Source: Akkermansiaceae bacterium
Lineage (GTDB): Bacteria; Verrucomicrobiota; Verrucomicrobiia; Verrucomicrobiales; Akkermansiaceae
Direction of reading: 5' to 3'
Length of the DNA: 5,614 nucleotides
Assembly: GCA_028293225.1 (NCBI GenBank)
Contig: JAQGPE010000810.1
Location: 1-5,614 of the forward strand
The translations under genes and the position numbers were made by a program. The first letter of the stretch is position 1. Every line of letters begins with the position of its first letter. Shown piece after piece: positions 1 to 3,817 of this stretch. The notes beneath the pieces were generated by a model. It was not told where the DNA came from. It made no database searches and worked only from the letters and a program-made list of their open reading frames with translations.

Positions 1-282
1 TATGCGAAGATGCTCGGAGTCACCTCCGGCCATCTCAATGACACCGTGAGCGCCCAAACCGGCAGGCCGGCCGGCGCCCTCATCCGCGAGCGGATCCTGC
101 TGGAAGCGCGACGCCTGCTGCTCCACTCCGAACTGCAGATCGCCGAAATCGCCTACCACCTGGGCTTCGGTGATCCCTCCTATTTCGCCCGCTTTTTCCG
201 CCGCGAAGACGGGCGGCCACCCGGCGACTTCCGGATGGAAATCCGCGAAAAATACCGGTCAGAGCCGGAATCGTCCGCTTGA
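1..282 (+). CDS. AraC-family transcriptional regulator, C-terminal DNA-binding domain (5' partial)
   Basis: The open frame runs in from the left edge, so only the last 93 residues are visible and the N-terminal sensor domain is missing. What is seen is the AraC/XylS double helix-turn-helix. The first HTH reads YAKMLGVTSGHLNDTVSAQTG. The second contains the family signature IAEIAYHLGFGDPSYFARFF followed by RREDGRPPGDFR. The linker with LIRERILLEARRLL is also typical. An ATG at base 10 lies inside the first HTH and is not a plausible start. By family knowledge this is a cytoplasmic DNA-binding activator or repressor. The next gene starts 41 bases downstream in the same direction, so it may control or be cotranscribed with the SDR and deacetylase genes; this is inference. 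The inducer cannot be told without the N-terminus. Confidence 0.93.
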   Translation, partial: YAKMLGVTSGHLNDTVSAQTGRPAGALIRERILLEARRLLLHSELQIAEIAYHLGFGDPSYFARFFRREDGRPPGDFRMEIREKYRSEPESSA

Positions 283-298
283 GCTTCGTTGTGAGGTG

Positions 299-305
299 AA
301 AGGAG
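299..305 (+). promoter_or_regulatory. Shine-Dalgarno-like AAAGGAG, oddly spaced from the next start
   Basis: AAAGGAG sits in the 41-base gap after the AraC gene. It ends 18 bases before the ATG at 324 and 24 bases before the ATG at 330, both too far for an ordinary ribosome binding site. It is 10 bases before a GTG at 316, but that GTG opens a different frame with no recognisable protein. It may still help recruit ribosomes to the SDR gene. Confidence 0.3.
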
Positions 306-323
306 TGCCCGCACCGTGAGCGC

Positions 324-1046
324 ATGCTCATGGATCAACACCTGCTTATTGTCGGAGGCACCTCTGGAATCGGGCTGGCTCTGGCCGAGGCCGCCGTGGA
401 TGAAGGCGCCCGGGTCACCATCGCGGGCCGGGATGCCGGACGCCTGGAAGAAGCCGTGCTGGCGATCGGCGGCGATGTCCGCGGAGAAAGCGTGGACGTT
501 TCCGATGAGGACTCGATCAAAGCGCTGTTCGCCCGTGTCGGTCCGATCGACCACCTCATCGCGACGCCCGGCTTTGACCACAGTCCTGCGCTCGTCGCCG
601 AGGCCGACGCCGCGGTGGTGGAGAAGCTCTTCCGCACCAAGTTCCTCGGCCAGTATCTGCTGGCAAAACACGCGGTGTCCCAACTCAGCGAGTCCGGCTC
701 CATCACTCTGACCTCCGGCGTGCTCAGCACCCGCCCCGCGGCCGGCTTTGCCGCGCTCGCCTCCGTGAATGCAGGGATCGAAGCGCTCGGCCGCACGCTG
801 GCGCTCGAGCTCTCTCCGCGGCGGGTCAACGTGGTCAGCCCCGGCGTGATCGATACCGGCAAACGCTTCGCCCATCTCGAGGCGGCTGAGCGCACCACGA
901 AGCTTCAATCGACCTTCGGCGATGCCCTCCCGGTGAAACGCGTCGGCCTGCCGCAAGACGTGGCCCAGGCCTACCTCTTCGCCATGCAGAACCCCTTCCT
1001 CACCGGTCAGACTCTGACCGTCGATGGCGGAAACAGCGTCCGCTGA
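324..1046 (+). CDS. Atypical SDR-family oxidoreductase lacking the catalytic Tyr/Lys pair
   Basis: A 240-residue protein of the usual length for a classical short-chain dehydrogenase/reductase with a Rossmann fold. The dinucleotide-binding glycine motif is GGTSGIG at residues 11-17. The Arg at the end of the second strand (AGR, 34-36) suggests NADP(H). The C-terminal part has RVNVVSPGVIDT (167-178) and ends LTGQTLTVDGG, both SDR hallmarks. Odd points: the YxxxK catalytic motif aligns with LASVN (145-149), so Tyr is replaced by Leu and Lys by Asn. The NNAG motif is ATPGF (80-84). Ser131 is in place of the catalytic Ser. It is therefore either a divergent enzyme or a binding protein; substrate unknown. 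ATG 330 is an equally possible start, since residues 1-2 are not conserved in the fold. The deacetylase follows 21 bases downstream, suggesting an operon. Confidence 0.88.
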   Translation: MLMDQHLLIVGGTSGIGLALAEAAVDEGARVTIAGRDAGRLEEAVLAIGGDVRGESVDVSDEDSIKALFARVGPIDHLIATPGFDHSPALVAEADAAVVEKLFRTKFLGQYLLAKHAVSQLSESGSITLTSGVLSTRPAAGFAALASVNAGIEALGRTLALELSPRRVNVVSPGVIDTGKRFAHLEAAERTTKLQSTFGDALPVKRVGLPQDVAQAYLFAMQNPFLTGQTLTVDGGNSVR

Positions 1047-1067
1047 AATCCTTTTCCCACATCCCCA

Positions 1068-2051
1068 ATGACCACCGATTCATCCCACCCGTTGTCCCGT
1101 CGCTCCTTCCTCACCCAGGCAGGCGCCGGGAGCGTCGGCCTGGCCGCGGCCAACCTCATTGCCGCTCCTGGCGATCCCAAAAAGAAATCCGAGGTGCACG
1201 GCGAAAAGTGGCCGCACGAGGCGCGTCTCGCGATTTCCATCTCGATGCAGTTCGAGGCCGGCGGCCAGCCTGATTTCGGCGCCGACAGTCCGTTCTCCAT
1301 CGCGCCGGTTCCCGAGCCCTATCCCGATCTCCCGGCCAGAACCTGGTTCAAGTACGGCTATCGCGAGGGCATACCGCGCCTGCTCGATCTCTGGGACAAG
1401 CACGGCATCAAGGTGACCTCCCACATGGTCGGCGGAGCGGCCCGGAAAAACCCACAGCTAGCCAAGGAAATCGTCGACCGCGGGCACGAGGCCGCCGCCC
1501 ACGGCATGACCTGGCAGCCGGAATTCGCCATGTCCCGCGAGGATCTGAAGACTTTCATTTCCGATGGGGTCAAGGCGGTCTTCGACGCCACCGGCCAGCA
1601 GACCATCGGCTACAATGCCAACTGGCTTCATCGCAGCGTCCACACCCTGCCGGTGCTGCAGGAGCTCGGCTTCCTGTATCATGTCGATGACCTCAGCCAC
1701 GACGAGCCGACCCTGGTGCCGGTCAACGGGCAGGACTTCGTGGTCGTGCCCTACACCATCCGCAACAACGACATCATGCTCATCGAGGGGCGGCACTTTT
1801 CCAGCGGCCAGTTCCTGGAGCAACTCAAGCACGAGTTCGATCAGCTTTACGCCGAGGGGGCCACCCGCCGCCGCCAGATGTCGATCAGCACCCATGACCG
1901 CATCGGAGGCACGCCAGCGATGGTACGAGTGATGGATGAATTCCTTACCTACGCAAAATCGCATCCGGGCATCTGGTTTGCGCGAAAGGACGAGATCGCC
2001 CGCTTCGCCAAACAGAGCCCGTTAACCCCGCGCGATAGCGAAGAGACCTGA
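1068..2051 (+). CDS. Tat-exported polysaccharide deacetylase-like protein (NodB fold, PuuE/allantoinase-like)
   Basis: A 327-residue protein. The N-terminus has a twin-arginine signal, SRRSFLT at 10-16, followed by a small-residue hydrophobic stretch up to about residue 33. Export in folded form through the Tat pathway is therefore likely. The rest is a NodB-type metal-dependent hydrolase domain. QFEAGG at 61-66 occupies the place of the NYEEG motif of the PuuE/HpPgdA branch rather than the TFDD of chitin-type deacetylases. GHEAAAHG at 139-146 supplies metal-binding His140 and His145. STHDRIGGTPA at 274-284 matches the late HxR-x-G/P motif with His276. DDLSHDEP (207-214) matches the branch's D-rich segment. 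No Shine-Dalgarno is seen before the ATG. It lies 21 bases after the SDR gene and is closed by a terminator. Family members act on peptidoglycan, other glycans or allantoin-like cyclic amides; the substrate here is not evident. Confidence 0.88.
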   Translation: MTTDSSHPLSRRSFLTQAGAGSVGLAAANLIAAPGDPKKKSEVHGEKWPHEARLAISISMQFEAGGQPDFGADSPFSIAPVPEPYPDLPARTWFKYGYREGIPRLLDLWDKHGIKVTSHMVGGAARKNPQLAKEIVDRGHEAAAHGMTWQPEFAMSREDLKTFISDGVKAVFDATGQQTIGYNANWLHRSVHTLPVLQELGFLYHVDDLSHDEPTLVPVNGQDFVVVPYTIRNNDIMLIEGRHFSSGQFLEQLKHEFDQLYAEGATRRRQMSISTHDRIGGTPAMVRVMDEFLTYAKSHPGIWFARKDEIARFAKQSPLTPRDSEET

Positions 2052-2059
2052 GCGACCAA

Positions 2060-2086
2060 CGTGCTTCGCACGGGCGGAATCCGTGC
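2060..2086 (+). repeat. Two overlapping, mutually exclusive short hairpins
   Basis: CGTGC (2060-2064) can pair with GCACG (2068-2072) across a 3-base loop. GCACGG (2068-2073) can instead pair with CCGTGC (2081-2086) across a 7-base loop. The middle arm is shared, so only one hairpin can form at a time. They lie between the deacetylase stop and the terminator. They may be just 3' UTR structure or a small REP-like element. Confidence 0.45.
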
Positions 2087-2106
2087 CATTCAATCGATGC
2101 CCTCAA

Positions 2107-2149
2107 ATCGGCCTCCCCAGCGAAGTTGGGGAGGTCGATAACCTTTTTT
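2107..2149 (+). terminator. Rho-independent terminator of the SDR-deacetylase unit
   Basis: The core is an 8-bp perfect stem, CCTCCCCA (2112-2119) with TGGGGAGG (2127-2134), around a 7-base loop. It extends outward with 2107-2111 against 2135-2139, including one G-T wobble, to 13 bp in total. Four bases (AACC) separate the extended stem from a run of six T's at 2144-2149. The position, 56 bases after the deacetylase stop, fits an intrinsic terminator. It also argues that the nitroreductase gene does not start upstream of it. If a promoter lay between 2052 and 2106 it could instead act as an attenuator for the nitroreductase. Confidence 0.7.
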
Positions 2150-2165
2150 GGCAACCAAGCGCCAA
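2148..2165 (+). promoter_or_regulatory. Inverted repeat TTGGC-N8-GCCAA, possible operator upstream of the nitroreductase
   Basis: TTGGC (2148-2152) and GCCAA (2161-2165) form a perfect 5-bp dyad 43 bases before the ATG at 2209. It lies in the only short stretch where a separate nitroreductase promoter could be. No convincing -35/-10 pair was found there, so this is only a candidate regulator-binding site. Confidence 0.2.
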
Positions 2166-2208
2166 TCTTTGCCGTTGCATCCCGCCCGAGCCGATGTGTG
2201 CTGCGCGC

Positions 2209-2718
2209 ATGGAAATCGATGAGACCATTCGTCAGCGGCGCACGGTGAAAAACTTCACCCCGGAGCCAGTCCCCCGCGAGCTGTTGGAGCAGGTGCTGGA
2301 GGCCGGCCTCTGGGCGCAGAACCACGGCATGACCGAGCCTTGGCGGTTCACCCTTCTCGGCCCCGAGACCCGCGAGGCACTGGCGAAAATGTATGAGCAC
2401 TCCCGCCACAAGATCATGAATCCGCGCGAACTCGTCGTCGTCAGCCAGGTGCTCTCGAATGACGAAAACGTCCGCCGCGAAGACTACGCCGCGGTCTCCT
2501 GCGCCATCCAGAACATCGCCCTGGCCGCCTGGTCAAAGGGACTCGGCCTGCTCTGGAGCACCGGCAAATGGACCCGCCTCGCCGAGACCTATCCGGGTAT
2601 CGGGCTCGACCCTGCCAGGGAAGACATCGTCGCCTTCCTCAATTTCGGCTTCCCCGATGGCACTCCCTCCGCGCCACCGCGCAAGCCGTTGGCGGAAGTG
2701 CTGACCGTGCTGCCGTGA
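2209..2718 (+). CDS. Nitroreductase-family FMN oxidoreductase (YdjA-like, short form)
   Basis: A 169-residue protein starting MEIDETIRQRRTVKNF. The N-terminal RRTVKNF (10-16) is the phosphate-binding segment of the nitroreductase FMN fold. AQNHGMTEPWRF (36-47) corresponds to the family motif APxHxxxxPWxF. AFLNFGFPDGTPS (142-154) corresponds to the conserved GFLxxGxP strand. Such cytoplasmic flavoproteins use NAD(P)H to reduce nitro compounds, quinones or related substrates; the physiological substrate is unknown. It is shorter than E. coli YdjA (about 183 aa), the deficit lying between TREALAKM and NPRELVVVSQV (residues about 54-80). The frame is open back to 2083, but that stretch crosses the terminator and has no family similarity. 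The ATG at 2194 (five residues longer) is the main alternative start. It converges on the exonuclease gene with 7 bases between the stops. Confidence 0.87.
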   Translation: MEIDETIRQRRTVKNFTPEPVPRELLEQVLEAGLWAQNHGMTEPWRFTLLGPETREALAKMYEHSRHKIMNPRELVVVSQVLSNDENVRREDYAAVSCAIQNIALAAWSKGLGLLWSTGKWTRLAETYPGIGLDPAREDIVAFLNFGFPDGTPSAPPRKPLAEVLTVLP

Positions 2719-2725
2719 CTGTTTG

Positions 2726-3244
2726 TTAGAGACGAATTTTCAAGCCATGCTGTTCGACCAGCGTCAGCATGGCCTCGGCATTCCCCTTCGCATCGTCCAC
2801 CGGATGGTGCGAGTGCCGGGTTCTGCGCAGGTGCTTGAAATTCTGGCGCATGTCCTTGGCCAGCCCCTTGTAGAGCGAACCCAGGTTCGTGGAGGAAAAC
2901 CCGAATGGATTTGCACCGGTGAAATGGTGGAAATACCAGTTCACAAACTGCCAGTCGAAGCCGTTGTTGTCGGAGATGAACATCGGATTTCCGGTGCTGT
3001 GTTCCTTCAACCAGGAGCGGAACGCCTCCATCACCGCGACCGGCTCGCCGAACGCGAGCGTTTCCCCGCGGCTGAATCCGCTCACCGCCAGCGCCTCCGG
3101 AATCCACTTCTCCGAGATCGGACGGATCTGTCCGTAATACGTTTTCGACAACCCTGGCTCCACCAGAACTGCGCCGAAACAAATCATCGAGTAGTCCCCG
3201 GGAATAGGGCCGTCTGCCTCGATATCAACCATGATATAGCTCAT
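2726..3244 (-). CDS. DEDDh-type 3'-5' exonuclease (RNase T / DnaQ-like fold)
   Basis: A 172-residue single-domain protein. Motif Exo I is VDIEADG at residues 6-12, giving metal ligands Asp7 and Glu9. Exo II is NGFDWQF at 94-100 with Asp97. Exo III is HHPVDDA at 146-152, with His146 and Asp151 in the H-x4-D spacing of the DEDDh class. The protein should be a two-metal-ion 3'-5' exonuclease. Whether it acts on RNA or DNA cannot be told; it resembles small stand-alone exonuclease/exoribonuclease annotations rather than a polymerase proofreading subunit. ATG at 3244 is chosen because MSYIMVDIEADG starts directly at the first strand. No Shine-Dalgarno is visible. It is the last gene of the minus-strand run, 36 nt after the PLD-fold gene and in the same frame, so cotranscription is likely. 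Confidence 0.88.
   Translation of the reverse strand: MSYIMVDIEADGPIPGDYSMICFGAVLVEPGLSKTYYGQIRPISEKWIPEALAVSGFSRGETLAFGEPVAVMEAFRSWLKEHSTGNPMFISDNNGFDWQFVNWYFHHFTGANPFGFSSTNLGSLYKGLAKDMRQNFKHLRRTRHSHHPVDDAKGNAEAMLTLVEQHGLKIRL
2744..2773. repeat. 9-bp inverted repeat inside the 3' end of the exonuclease gene
   Basis: GCCATGCTG (2744-2752) and CAGCATGGC (2765-2773) form a perfect 9-bp stem with a 12-base loop. It encodes part of the exonuclease C-terminus. On the plus strand it lies 25 bases after the nitroreductase stop. No T-run follows on either strand, so it is not a classical intrinsic terminator, though it could stabilise the 3' end of the nitroreductase transcript. Confidence 0.4.
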
Positions 3245-3261
3245 AAAAATCTGAATGTTGA

Positions 3262-3275
3262 GGGTCCAATGACCC
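3262..3275. repeat. Short hairpin in the PLD-exonuclease gap
   Basis: GGGTC (3262-3266) and GACCC (3271-3275) pair around a 4-base loop in the 36-nt gap between the two minus-strand genes. On the minus strand it ends 17 nt before the exonuclease ATG and is followed by five T's only right at the start codon. That is too far away for a standard terminator. It might act as an mRNA processing or stability element. Confidence 0.35.
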
Positions 3276-3280
3276 GTTGT

Positions 3281-3808
3281 TTACTCCCCGTCGAGAGGAT
3301 CCGGGCACTTGTCCCGCAGGCGGCATTTCGCGCACCACTCGCCGATGAACAGGCTGTCCACCCACTCGACCAGCTTCTTCACGTCGGCCGCCTCATCGGT
3401 CAGGAAGCCGGCCTCGAAGTTGCGCTTGTCGCGGTGCTTCGCGCCCATGCCCGCCCCGGTGAGATTGGCTGAACCGACGAAGGCGCGCCGGCCGTCGGCG
3501 ATGACCGCCTTGGTGTGGACCCGCGGGCACAACACCCGCTCAAAGAGATCGCTCTCCACCAGCACCGGATACTTGTCGAAGTCGGCGCGGAACCGCGGCC
3601 CCGGCTCCTTCGCATGAATCAGCCGCACCGCCACGCCATCCTCCACCAGCCCGGCCAGCACCGACAGAAACGGCATCGAACGCTTGCCGCGGATCACATA
3701 GAGATCCTTGATGTCCGCAGTGACGATCCACAGGAAGCGCTTCGCGCCCGGCACCAGTTCCTCGATGACCCGGGCGTAAATCTCTTCATTGAGGATCAGC
3801 TCGCGCAC
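3281..3808 (-). CDS. Single-HKD phospholipase D-fold protein with a C-terminal Cys cluster, probable nuclease
   Basis: A 175-residue protein with one HKD motif: HTKAVIAD at residues 98-105 (His98, Lys100, Asp105), then GSANLTG (112-118) and the supporting Glu132 in NFEAGFLT. PLD-superfamily enzymes need two HKD motifs, so a one-motif protein normally acts as a dimer, as in Nuc and some restriction nucleases. No signal peptide or membrane helix is seen, so it should be cytoplasmic, and a nuclease role is more likely than a lipid role. The protein has exactly four cysteines: Cys94, next to the HKD motif, and Cys159, Cys162, Cys168 spaced C-x2-C-x5-C. This suggests a metal or iron-sulfur site. 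The start is GTG, the only start codon after the in-frame uvrB stop 9 nt upstream that keeps the leading RELILNEEIY. No Shine-Dalgarno is seen, so translational coupling to uvrB is likely. Confidence 0.85.
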   Translation of the reverse strand: MRELILNEEIYARVIEELVPGAKRFLWIVTADIKDLYVIRGKRSMPFLSVLAGLVEDGVAVRLIHAKEPGPRFRADFDKYPVLVESDLFERVLCPRVHTKAVIADGRRAFVGSANLTGAGMGAKHRDKRNFEAGFLTDEAADVKKLVEWVDSLFIGEWCAKCRLRDKCPDPLDGE

Positions 3809-3817
3809 CGTGGATGA

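Noticed and set aside
180..956. Long open frame on the minus strand opposite the SDR gene (258 codons)
   Set aside because: It lies antisense to a gene with clear family motifs, has no recognisable domain, and is Gly/Arg/Ala-rich as expected from a GC-rich shadow frame.
2083..2208. N-terminal extension of the nitroreductase from the GTG at 2083
   Set aside because: The extension is encoded by the terminator hairpin and T-run, has no similarity to the nitroreductase fold, and the family N-terminus begins exactly at MEIDETIRQRRT.
2723..3472. Plus-strand open frame of 249 codons across the exonuclease and PLD genes
   Set aside because: It spans two well-supported minus-strand genes and their gap, and shows no family motif; it exists because the complementary frame of GC-rich coding DNA rarely contains stops.
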